Of a DNA stretch of 5,867 nt, positions 1 through 5,795 are shown in pieces (within the stretch, counting starts at the first letter, position 1; each line of letters opens with the position of its first letter). A program made the position numbers and the translations under genes. Source of the stretch: a bacterium HR39. Its GTDB lineage: Bacteria > Pseudomonadota > Alphaproteobacteria > Geminicoccales > Geminicoccaceae. The notes below the pieces were generated by a model. The model saw nothing but the letters and a program-made list of their open reading frames with translations, was not told the origin of the DNA and ran no database searches. The stretch lies in NCBI GenBank assembly GCA_002898955.1, contig BEIP01000109.1, forward strand, positions 1 through 5,867, read 5' to 3'.

Positions 1-741
1 CGCGCGGTGGTGGAGGCGGCGGGGGATGCGCGGGTGACGGTGGCGGGCGGCGTCACCACCGCGGAGGAGATCCGCGAGCTCGACCGCATCGGCGCGGATG
101 CCCAGGTGGGCATGGCGCTCTACACCGGCCGGCTGCACCTGGCCGATGCCATCGCCGCACCGCTCACGAGCGACCGGCCCGACGGGCTGTGGCCCACGGT
201 GGTGGTGGACGAATACGGCCGGGCCCTCGGGCTGGTCTACTCGAACCTCGAATCCCTGCGCGCGGCGGTGGAGGAGCGGCGCGGGATCTACTGGTCGCGC
301 TCGCGCGGGGCCCTGTGGCGCAAGGGCGAGAGCTCCGGGGCGGTGCAGGAGCTGCTGCGGGTGGAGGTGGACTGCGATCGCGACGCCCTGCGCTTCGTGG
401 TGCGCCAGACGGAGCCCGGCTTCTGCCATCTCGCGCGGTGGAGCTGCTTCGGCGGGGACGGCGGCCTGCCGCGGCTCGAGCGGGTGCTGCGCGCGCGGCG
501 CGGGTCCGCCCCCGCGGGCTCCTACACGAAGAAGCTGTTCGACGATCCGCACCTGCTCGCCGAGAAGCTGCGCGAGGAGGCGGACGAGCTCGCTCTCGCC
601 CGCAGTCGCGAGGAGGTGATCTGGGAGGCGGCCGACGTCCTCTACTTCACCCTCGTCAAGCTCGCCGCCCACGGCGTCCCGCTGGCCGAAGTCGAGCGCC
701 ATCTGGATCTTCGCGCCCGCCGGGTGACGCGGCGGAGGTGA
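1..741 (+). CDS. HisA-HisI-HisE histidine biosynthesis fusion protein, 5' partial (HIS4-like)
   Basis: The frame is open at the left edge, so the true start is upstream; the GTG at 7 is only the first start-like codon in view. Three parts are visible. Bases 1 to about 160 encode the last strands of a HisA-type (ProFAR isomerase) barrel, with the phosphate-binding AGGV at 43-54 and VGMALYTGR at about 106-132. The two catalytic HisA aspartates would lie upstream, so activity of this part cannot be judged. Bases about 170-480 encode HisI, which opens the ring of phosphoribosyl-AMP; DCDRD (370-384) carries the metal-binding aspartates and a zinc cysteine, and FCHLARWSC (421-447) supplies two more cysteines. 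Bases about 520-738 encode HisE, which removes pyrophosphate from phosphoribosyl-ATP, with paired glutamates (574-579) and EAAD (625-636). The protein is probably cytosolic. The motifs DRPDGL, GFCHL and a C-terminal VTRR recall fungal HIS4 without its HisD domain. Domain assignment is secure; fungal affinity is inference from memory. Confidence 0.9.
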   Translation, partial: RAVVEAAGDARVTVAGGVTTAEEIRELDRIGADAQVGMALYTGRLHLADAIAAPLTSDRPDGLWPTVVVDEYGRALGLVYSNLESLRAAVEERRGIYWSRSRGALWRKGESSGAVQELLRVEVDCDRDALRFVVRQTEPGFCHLARWSCFGGDGGLPRLERVLRARRGSAPAGSYTKKLFDDPHLLAEKLREEADELALARSREEVIWEAADVLYFTLVKLAAHGVPLAEVERHLDLRARRVTRRR

Positions 742-770
742 GGGCCGATTCCGTCCGTTCCGGCCCCGCA

Positions 771-784
771 CGCCCTTCTGGGCG
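771..784. repeat. Short GC hairpin after the his fusion gene
   Basis: CGCCC (771-775) pairs perfectly with GGCG-type arm GGGCG (780-784) across a TTCT loop, 29 bases after the his stop codon. Its position fits a role at the 3' end of the his transcript. There is no T-tract after it, so it is not a standard intrinsic terminator. Confidence 0.3.
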
Positions 785-836
785 CCCCGGCCCGCTTCCA
801 CCCGGCTGCGCACATCGCAGCCCGTCCGTCCGGGCC

Positions 837-855
837 CCCGCGGATCCGTCGCGGG
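837..855. repeat. Small perfect inverted repeat
   Basis: CCCGCG (837-842) and CGCGGG (850-855) form a 6-bp stem around a 7-base loop, GATCCGT. No T-tract follows. Short stems such as this are expected by chance in sequence this GC-rich, so functional meaning is doubtful. Confidence 0.25.
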
Positions 856-986
856 ATGTCCGATACGCATGGCGTCCGCCGCACAGGGTCCGCCCGTCGC
901 TCGATCCCCCCTTCGCACTTCCGCATGCCCATCCTTCGACGACGGCTCCGGGCTCAGCCATTCGTTGAGATTTCCGTGCTACGGTC

Positions 987-1044
987 CGGACGGTGGAGAA
1001 GGTGCGGCGGTCCCGGGGCGCGGAGGCACCTTTCCCACCGTCCG
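987..1044. repeat. Long stem-loop, 19-bp near-perfect stem
   Basis: The arm at 987-1005 is complementary to the arm at 1026-1044. Seventeen of 19 positions are Watson-Crick pairs, one is a G-T wobble (998:1033) and one is an A-C mismatch (997:1034). The loop is 20 bases (1006-1025) and GC-rich. An inverted repeat of this length is unlikely to arise by chance even at this base composition. No T-run follows, so it is not a typical intrinsic terminator. It could be a structured RNA element, a Rho-independent-like barrier lacking a U-tract, a small palindromic repeat element or a protein-binding palindrome. I do not recognise the family. Confidence 0.65.
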
Positions 1045-1071
1045 CGGATTCTGGCGTGCAGTTGTTAGGAT

Positions 1072-1083
1072 CCCGTGAACGGG
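1072..1083. repeat. Small stem with TGAA tetraloop
   Basis: CCCG (1072-1075) pairs with CGGG (1080-1083) around TGAA, and the stem can be closed by T1071-A1084. It sits just after the extended -10-like string TGTTAGGAT (1063-1071), which has no convincing -35 partner. It is minor and may be chance. Confidence 0.2.
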
Positions 1084-1119
1084 AGCGGGGCATCCGCGGC
1101 CTGCGCTTCGCGTCCGTGC

Positions 1120-1148
1120 TTGACCGGTCTGGCGATCCGTGCTAGCGG
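1120..1148 (+). promoter_or_regulatory. Possible sigma70-type promoter
   Basis: TTGACC (1120-1125) is followed after exactly 17 bases by TAGCGG (1143-1148), with TG one base upstream of the latter as in an extended -10. The -35 matches 5 of 6 consensus positions, but the -10 lacks the conserved final T. No gene follows closely; the next structure is the inverted repeat at 1161-1200. It is weak evidence on its own. Confidence 0.25.
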
Positions 1149-1160
1149 CGGGACGATGGC

Positions 1161-1200
1161 GGGAAGTCGAGGGCGGCGCTGAGGTCTCCTGAGACTTCCC
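1161..1200. repeat. Inverted repeat with 8-bp perfect stem
   Basis: GGGAAGTC (1161-1168) is exactly complementary to GACTTCCC (1193-1200) with 24 bases between them. Inside, GTCTC (1184-1188) and GAGAC (1191-1195) form an overlapping alternative pairing, so two structures could compete. It begins 12 bases after the possible -10 at 1143-1148. It could be the 5' end of an untranslated RNA or an operator-like palindrome. I do not recognise it. Confidence 0.35.
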
Positions 1201-1295
1201 TCGGCCAGCGCTCCGTGACATCGTCGAGGCGTTCGGGAGCGCCGCGGGCGGGAGCGGCGAAAGTGTTGCGGTGCAAGGACCTGCCGCGATCCGCC

Positions 1296-1341
1296 CGCAC
1301 GCGTGCTCCACGCGGGCCCGTACGAACCCCGTGCGCATTTT
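1296..1341 (+). terminator. Weak candidate intrinsic terminator
   Basis: CGCACG (1296-1301) can pair with CGTGCG (1330-1335), and an alternative perfect hairpin, CGCGTG-CTC-CACGCG, lies at 1300-1314. The outer stem is followed by CATTTTG and, seven bases later, a run of five T. The T-run is interrupted and the outer loop is long, so this is only a candidate end for a transcript entering from upstream. Confidence 0.2.
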
Positions 1342-1447
1342 GCCAAATTTTTCGTGTCCGACTGAATCCGGCTGATCGGCCTTCCAACCCCTTGCGCGCG
1401 GCGGATTTCCGAAGCGGATCCGTCCGGCCCCTTGCCCTGCTCCAGAA

Positions 1448-1563
1448 GGGATCGAGACAGTCCGGAGGTCGGAAAACGGAGGACGGAGAACGGAAGAGAA
1501 CGGCTCGGGAAGCCGGGGCGGCTCGATCACGGTCCCGGACAGCTCACCTCCGCCTGTTCCGTC
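1448..1563. repeat. Tandem imperfect repeat, copy A
   Basis: The first 41 bases (1448-1488) match 1588-1628 at 37 positions, including an identical 19-base block at 1463-1481 and 1603-1621. Similarity continues at a two-base offset through the middle (for example CACGGT at 1528-1533 and 1666-1671) and into a pyrimidine-rich right part, where 1544-1563 matches 1682-1701 at about 15 of 20 positions. The left arm is purine-rich (GGAG/CGGA motifs) and the right arm is rich in their complements (CTCCG/ATCCG), so the unit can partly fold on itself. The family is not recognised. Confidence 0.65.
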
Positions 1564-1587
1564 ATCCGACATCCGACATCCGGAACC

Positions 1588-1701
1588 GGGATCGGGACGG
1601 TTCGGAGGTCGGAAAACGGAGCACGGAGCGCGAAAGCACGGCGCCGGAAGCCCGGCCGGCCGGGCCACGGTGCCGGGACGGTCGCCTCTTCCCGCTCCGT
1701 C
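1588..1701. repeat. Tandem imperfect repeat, copy B
   Basis: This is the second copy of the unit beginning at 1448. It is the better-folding copy. ACGGAGCG (1623-1630) is exactly complementary to CGCTCCGT (1693-1700), and TTCGGAGG (1601-1608) to CCTCCGAA (1722-1729), so the structure extends past the direct-repeat boundary to about 1730. The apex holds a perfect 16-base palindrome at 1650-1665, flanked by the further pairing CGGCGCC with GGTGCCG (1639-1645 with 1670-1676, one G-T wobble). Downstream to about 1761, TCCG-type motifs recur (TCCGAAATCCG, TCCGACATCCG). Confidence 0.65.
1650..1665. repeat. Perfect 16-bp GC palindrome
   Basis: GCCCGGCCGGCCGGGC is its own reverse complement. It forms the apex of the foldable copy B repeat, and the equivalent place in copy A is not palindromic. 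It is entirely G and C. Confidence 0.55.
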
Positions 1702-1894
1702 CTGCATCGTCCGGTCTCGGTCCTCCGAAATCCGCCCTCCGACATCCGCGCTCTGACCTCCGATCGTTACGGCCCGTTAGGATCGGGCGTGAGGAAGGCG
1801 CGCCGGGAACGCGCAGATGCGGCCCGTTGCGGACTGGATGGGGCGCGTTAGGGCCAGATACGGCAGGATGGACGCCGATGCGGAGCCACCCGGC

Positions 1895-1911
1895 CCGGCG
1901 GTCCCCGCCGG
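1895..1911. repeat. Perfect 7-bp hairpin in glnE leader
   Basis: CCGGCGG (1895-1901) pairs exactly with CCGCCGG (1905-1911) around a TCC loop. It directly abuts the larger hairpin beginning at 1911; the two share that one base. It lies about 90 bases upstream of the glnE start and has no T-tract. Confidence 0.45.
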
Positions 1912-1942
1912 CTCCGGCGCTGCGGCGCGGGAGCGCCGGAGC
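1911..1942. repeat. Perfect 11-bp hairpin in glnE leader
   Basis: GCTCCGGCGCT (1911-1921) is exactly complementary to AGCGCCGGAGC (1932-1942) with a 10-base loop. It ends 60 bases before the glnE start codon. If transcription begins upstream, it would form a very stable structure in the 5' untranslated region. Possible roles are attenuation, RNA stability or a roadblock. No partner anti-terminator structure or leader peptide was identified. Confidence 0.5.
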
Positions 1943-2002
1943 GCCCGTTGACCGCCGCGCCCGCCGCCGCCACCCTCCCCGCGGTCGTCGCCGGATGGGC
2001 CC

Positions 2003-4975
2003 GTGTTCCCCGAGCGCCTGCCGCAACCCCGCCCCGCCGATGCCGAGCGTGCCGCCCGCGCCCGCGGCCGCATCGCCGCGGCACTGGCGAGGAACCGCCA
2101 CCGCCCCTGGGCCGACGCGGCGGCCGCCTTCCTCGACGATCCCGCCCGGGCGGAGCTGCTCGACGCCCTCCTCGCCGGCAGCCCCTTCCTCGCCGCCTGT
2201 CTGGAGCAGGACCCGGAGATCGCGGCGCTGCTGGCCGCGGCCCCGCCCCCCGAGGTGATCGACGCGGCGATCGCCGGGGTCGGGGAGCTGCCGCTCGACT
2301 CCCGCCCGAAGCTGATGGCGGGGCTGCGGCGGCTGCGTCGGCGCGTCGCCTTCGCCGCCGCCTTCGGCGATCTCGCCGGGCTGCTCGACCTCGAGGCCTT
2401 CTGCGCCGCGCTCTCGCGCTTCGCCGACGCCTGCGCGGGCCGCGCCGTGGCCCACCTGCTCCTGGAAGGCCACAGCCGCGGCGAGGTCGTCCTGCCCGAT
2501 CCCGAAGATCCCGGGCGCGGATCGGGCCTCGCCGTCTTCGCCATGGGCAAGCTCGGCGCCTTCGAGCTCAACTATTCTTCGGACATCGACCTCATCGTCT
2601 TCCACGACACCGCCCGGATGGACTACAGAGGCGGCGAGTCGCCCCGCGCCTTCACCGTGCGGCTGGTGCGCAACCTCGTCCACATCCTCGAACACCGCAC
2701 GGCCGACGGCTACGTCTTCCGGGTCGACCTGCGGCTGCGCCCGCACGTCCCCGGAAATCCGCTGGCCATCTCCACCGGCGAGGCGGAGGAGTATTACGAA
2801 CGCCACGGCCAGAACTGGGAGCGCGCGGCCTGGATCAAGGCGCGGCCGCACGCCGGCGACATCGAGGCCGGCGAAGCGTTCCTGCGCCGGCTGCGTCCCT
2901 TCGTCTGGCGGCGCTATCTCGACTGGGCGGCGGTGCGCGACATCCAGTCCATCAAGCGCCAGATCCACGCGCACCGCGGCTTCTCCGCCATCCGCGTGCC
3001 CGGCCACGACATCAAGGTGGGCCGCGGCGGCATCCGCGAGATCGAATTCTTCGTCCAGACCCAGCAGCTCATCCTCGGCGGGCGCTATCCGGAGCTGCGC
3101 ACGCCCCGCACCCGCGAGGCGCTGGCGCGGCTCGCCGAGGGGCGCTGGATCGCCGACGAGGCGCGCGAGGAGCTGGACCGCGCCTATCTCTTCCTGCGCT
3201 CCCTCGAGCACCGCCTGCAGATGGTGGAGGACCGCCAGACCCAGCGCCTGCCCGAGCGTGCGGAGGACTTCGCGCGCTTTGCCGCCTTCGCCGGCACCGA
3301 CCCCGCCACCCTGCACGCCTGGGTGGCCGAGGCGCTGGAGACGGTGGAGCACCACTGGGCGGCGCTGTTCGAACACGAGGTCTCGCTGGGGGCGGGCGGC
3401 AGCCTCGTCTTCACCGGCACCGAGGACCATCCCGAGACCCTCGAGACCCTGCGGCGCATGGGCTTCCGCGACCCTGGGGCGGTGGTGAAGCGCATCCGCG
3501 AATGGCACCACGGCGACATCCGCGCAACCCGCAGCGCCCGCGCCCGCGAGCTGCTCACCGAGCTCACCCCGGCCATCCTCGAGGCCCTCTCCCGCCAGCC
3601 CGATCCCGACGAGGCCTTCCGCCTGTTCGACGGGTTCGTCTCGGCCCTGCCGGCCGGCGTGCAGATCTTCTCGCTGCTCCACGCCAACGACCGGCTGCTG
3701 CGGCTGCTCGCCGATCTGGTGGGGGCCGCGCCGCGCCTCGCCCGCACCCTCGCCGCCGAGAGCGCCCTGTTCGAGGCCATGCTCGCCCCCGACTTCTTCG
3801 AGCCGCTTCCCGGCCGCGGGGAGCTGCGGGCCGAGGCGGAGCGGGCGCTCGGCGAGGCGGCGGCACCCGACGAGGTGCTGGAGGCGCTGGCGCGCTTCGC
3901 TCACGCCCGCGGCTTCCAGGCGGGCATGCACCTGCTGCTCGGCATCGCGCCGGTGCGGGCCGTGCAGCACGCGCTCACGGCGCTGGCCGAGGTGGTGCTG
4001 GAGGTGCTGCTGCCGCGGGTGCGCCTGTGGCTGCACCACCGCCACGGCGATCTGCCCGGCGGCCGCTTCGTGGTGGTGGGCCTGGGCAAGCTCGGCGCCC
4101 GCGAGCTCACCATCGGCTCGGACCTCGATCTGGTGTTCGTCTATGACGCGCCACCCGAGGCCCGCTCCACCGGTCCGCAGCCGCTGCCGCCCGGTCCCTT
4201 CTTCGCGCGGCTGGGCCAGCGGCTGGTGAGCGCGCTCACCGTGCGCACCCCGGCCGGGCGGCTGTTCGAGGTGGACATGCGCCTGCGGCCTTCCGGCAAT
4301 GTCGGGCCGCTCGCCACCAGCCTCGCCCAGTTCGAGGCCTACGAGAAGGAGACGGCGCAGACCTGGGAGCACCAGGCGCTGGTGCGCGCCCGGCCGGTGG
4401 CGGGGGACGCGGAGCTCGCGCGCGAGGTGGAGCGCGTGCGCGCCGAGGTGCTCGGCCGCACGCGCGATCCCGTGGAGCTCGCCCGCGAGGTCGCGGCCAT
4501 GAACGCCCGCATCCACCGCGAGCACGGCAGCGGCGATCCGTGGAACCTCAAATACGCCCGAGGAGGGCTCGTGGACCTCGAGTTCACCGCCCAGTACCTC
4601 GTCCTCGCCCACGCGCACGAAGTCCCGGCCCTGCTCGCCACCGAAACGCGCGAGATCTTCGAGGCGGCCGGGGCGGCGGGGCTGCTCGCGGAAGGGGAGG
4701 TGGCGGATCTGCTGCGGGCCCTCGACCTGCATCACGCCCTGCAGGCGGTGCTGCGCCTGTCCGCCCATCCCGGGTTCGATCCGCGCCGCGCCCCGCCCGG
4801 CATGCGCGAGATGCTGCTGCGCACCGCCAGCCGCGCGCTCGTGGACGAGCCGCCGCTCTCCGGCCTCGCGGCGCTGGAGGAGCGCCTGCGGGCCCTGCAG
4901 GAGACCGCCCGCGGCGTGTTCGAGCGGCTGTGTCCGCCGGGAGACGGCGGGCCGGACGGGGAGGGCGGGTCGTGA
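2003..4975 (+). CDS. glnE: Bifunctional glutamine synthetase adenylyltransferase/deadenylase GlnE
   Basis: GlnE adds AMP to glutamine synthetase to silence it when nitrogen is plentiful and removes it by phosphorolysis when nitrogen is scarce; PII proteins set the direction. At 990 residues it is a full-length family member with two nucleotidyltransferase halves. The N-terminal deadenylylase half has GKLG (182-185), the metal pair D194/D196 in SSDIDL and a third aspartate, D242, in VDLRLRP, then GRGGIREIEF near 340-350. The C-terminal adenylyltransferase half has GLGKLG (693-698), D707/D709 in GSDLDL and D758 in VDMRLRPSGN, then ARGGLVDLEF (852-861). Both sites look intact. Details such as GKLGAFELNYSSDIDL and IKRQIHAHRG recall alphaproteobacterial GlnE. 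The GTG at 2003 was chosen because no upstream in-frame start was found; the ribosome-binding site is weak (GGATGGG, 1993-1999). Its stop overlaps the next start by four bases (GTGA). Confidence 0.96.
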   Translation: MFPERLPQPRPADAERAARARGRIAAALARNRHRPWADAAAAFLDDPARAELLDALLAGSPFLAACLEQDPEIAALLAAAPPPEVIDAAIAGVGELPLDSRPKLMAGLRRLRRRVAFAAAFGDLAGLLDLEAFCAALSRFADACAGRAVAHLLLEGHSRGEVVLPDPEDPGRGSGLAVFAMGKLGAFELNYSSDIDLIVFHDTARMDYRGGESPRAFTVRLVRNLVHILEHRTADGYVFRVDLRLRPHVPGNPLAISTGEAEEYYERHGQNWERAAWIKARPHAGDIEAGEAFLRRLRPFVWRRYLDWAAVRDIQSIKRQIHAHRGFSAIRVPGHDIKVGRGGIREIEFFVQTQQLILGGRYPELRTPRTREALARLAEGRWIADEAREELDRAYLFLRSLEHRLQMVEDRQTQRLPERAEDFARFAAFAGTDPATLHAWVAEALETVEHHWAALFEHEVSLGAGGSLVFTGTEDHPETLETLRRMGFRDPGAVVKRIREWHHGDIRATRSARARELLTELTPAILEALSRQPDPDEAFRLFDGFVSALPAGVQIFSLLHANDRLLRLLADLVGAAPRLARTLAAESALFEAMLAPDFFEPLPGRGELRAEAERALGEAAAPDEVLEALARFAHARGFQAGMHLLLGIAPVRAVQHALTALAEVVLEVLLPRVRLWLHHRHGDLPGGRFVVVGLGKLGARELTIGSDLDLVFVYDAPPEARSTGPQPLPPGPFFARLGQRLVSALTVRTPAGRLFEVDMRLRPSGNVGPLATSLAQFEAYEKETAQTWEHQALVRARPVAGDAELAREVERVRAEVLGRTRDPVELAREVAAMNARIHREHGSGDPWNLKYARGGLVDLEFTAQYLVLAHAHEVPALLATETREIFEAAGAAGLLAEGEVADLLRALDLHHALQAVLRLSAHPGFDPRRAPPGMREMLLRTASRALVDEPPLSGLAALEERLRALQETARGVFERLCPPGDGGPDGEGGS
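4958..4965 (+). promoter_or_regulatory. Ribosome-binding site for the 182-aa protein
   Basis: GGGGAGGG lies six bases before the GTG at 4972. It supports that start, inside the last codons of glnE, over the in-frame ATG far upstream at 4540. That ATG would require coding across the conserved C-terminus of GlnE in another frame. Confidence 0.6.
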
Positions 4976-5520
4976 CGGGCGGGCCGGTGGAGCTGCGGCC
5001 GGATCCGAGGCTGGCGGCGCGGCTGCGCCTCGTGGGCGCCGTCTCGGTGCTGCTCGGCTTCGTCTTCGCCGGCGTGGTGGCGGGCGGCGGCCCGTCCCTG
5101 CGCGATCTCACGCTCGCGGCGGTGCTGTTCGTGGTGCCCTTCGTCTGGGCCGGGTGGTCCTTCCTGTGCGAGGCGCGGCTCCTGCCGCAGGCGCGGGTGC
5201 GGCTCGCGGACGGCGTCCTGCACCTGCGCCTCGTCGATCCGCGTCCCTTCCGCCTGGGCTGCGCCCACGAGGAGAGCCGGATCGCCCTCGCGGAGGTGCG
5301 CGCCGTCGAATGGCGCCGCCGCTCCATGCTGGAGGTGCTGCTGCTCTCGGCCATGCGCCCGCGCGGGAGCTGGTCGCGCGAGGCGCTGGTGATCCTCGGG
5401 ACCGGGCGGACGGTGGAGCTGGATCCGGCCGTCTGGCCCGATCTGCCGCTCCTGCACCGGGCGCTGGCCGGAGCGCTGGAGGCGCGCGAAGAGGTTGCAC
5501 GCGAGGAGACGGTGACATGA
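4972..5520 (+). CDS. Hypothetical two-pass membrane protein, 182 aa
   Basis: I do not recognise this protein. After a short N-terminus it has two hydrophobic stretches, at about residues 20-39 and 46-66, separated by a short polar turn. These suggest a membrane hairpin with both ends in the cytoplasm. Residues 67-182 form a soluble tail of alternating short hydrophobic and charged segments, which could be a small beta-rich domain of the bacterial PH-like kind; this is only an impression from pattern. No catalytic motif or cysteine pair stands out. The GTG start overlaps the glnE stop (GTGA) and its own stop overlaps the next ATG (ATGA), so it is very likely co-translated with glnE and the peroxiredoxin gene. 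Coding is supported by this tight fit and by a good ribosome-binding site at 4958-4965. Function is unknown. Confidence 0.8.
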   Translation: MTGGPVELRPDPRLAARLRLVGAVSVLLGFVFAGVVAGGGPSLRDLTLAAVLFVVPFVWAGWSFLCEARLLPQARVRLADGVLHLRLVDPRPFRLGCAHEESRIALAEVRAVEWRRRSMLEVLLLSAMRPRGSWSREALVILGTGRTVELDPAVWPDLPLLHRALAGALEAREEVAREETVT

Positions 5521-5795
5521 GCGGAGCGCAAGAGACGGCCCTGCGCGAGGGCGAGCCCCTGCCGCAGATCGAGCTGCGGCTGGACGACGGTACGGTGCTG
5601 CGGACGGACGACCTGCGCGGGCGGCGCTGGGTGCTGTACGTCTATCCGAAGGACGACACCCCGGGCTGCACCACCGAGGCGGTCGAGTTCACCCGTCTGC
5701 TGCCCGAGTTCCACGCGCTGGGACTCGAAGTCGTGGGCATCTCGCCCGATTCCGCGGACAGCCACTGCCGTTTCCGGGAAAAACAATGGTCCTAA
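5517..5795 (+). CDS. bcp: Bcp/PrxQ-type thioredoxin-dependent peroxiredoxin, 3' truncated
   Basis: Bcp/PrxQ enzymes reduce hydrogen and organic peroxides through a reactive cysteine recycled by thioredoxin. The signature PKDDTPGCTTEA is present, with Cys51 as the peroxidatic residue, and the family's GISPDSADSH stretch follows. The usual resolving cysteine five residues on is Val56; Cys84, in SHCRFREK, could serve instead, as in PrxQ proteins whose resolving cysteine is in the third helix. The frame stops after only 92 residues, where the family has about 150. Homology runs to FREK, then QWS and a TAA, exactly where base composition drops, so the rest of the fold and its dimer or substrate-facing loops are missing. 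The product is probably non-functional. ATG 5517 overlaps the preceding stop, and GAGGAG (5503-5508) is a good ribosome-binding site eight bases upstream. Confidence 0.88.
   Translation: MSGAQETALREGEPLPQIELRLDDGTVLRTDDLRGRRWVLYVYPKDDTPGCTTEAVEFTRLLPEFHALGLEVVGISPDSADSHCRFREKQWS

Larger units (their letters stand above)
742..2002. other. 1.26-kb intergenic region rich in inverted repeats, no supported gene
   Basis: I find no credible coding sequence here. The long open frames on both strands translate to low-complexity Arg/Pro/Ser/Gly-rich peptides with no recognisable domain, as expected of stop-poor high-GC DNA. What the region does hold is secondary structure: several perfect or near-perfect inverted repeats, a tandem duplication and one short AT-rich island at about 1335-1353. 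No tRNA, rRNA or CRISPR pattern was seen. A short unrecognised gene or a small RNA cannot be excluded. Confidence 0.7.

Noticed and set aside
979..1707. Minus-strand open frame across the intergenic hairpins
   Set aside because: It is rich in Arg, Pro, Ser and Gly, covers inverted repeats and duplicated DNA, and shows no family motif.
1753..1783. CTGACC and TAGGAT considered as a glnE promoter
   Set aside because: The spacing is 19 bases and both boxes are imperfect, so the evidence is too weak to list.
1064..1784. GTTAGGATC occurring at 1064-1072 and 1776-1784, considered as integron attC core sites
   Set aside because: The string does not fit the GTTRRRY core at its last base, no paired core is present, and there are no cassette-like genes.
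1432..1851. Plus-strand open frame over the tandem repeats
   Set aside because: Its peptide repeats because the DNA repeats. It has no recognisable domain and no convincing ribosome-binding site, so it is non-coding in my reading.
1948..1953. TTGACC just after the glnE leader hairpins, considered as a -35 box
   Set aside because: There is no -10-like sequence at 16-18 bases downstream; that stretch is almost pure G and C.
1948..4146. Long plus-strand frame overlapping the start and most of glnE
   Set aside because: It is Arg/Pro/Ala-rich with no motif, whereas the other frame has both GlnE active sites intact.
1562..4768. Very long open frame on the minus strand, opposite glnE
   Set aside because: It mirrors glnE codons and translates to low-complexity His/Gly/Arg/Glu-rich sequence with no domain. 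It is a product of high GC content at third codon positions.
4540..4971. Upstream extension of the 182-aa protein
   Set aside because: The extension is an Arg/Ala/Pro-rich shadow of the GlnE C-terminus. The GTG at 4972, with its own ribosome-binding site and GTGA overlap, is a better start.
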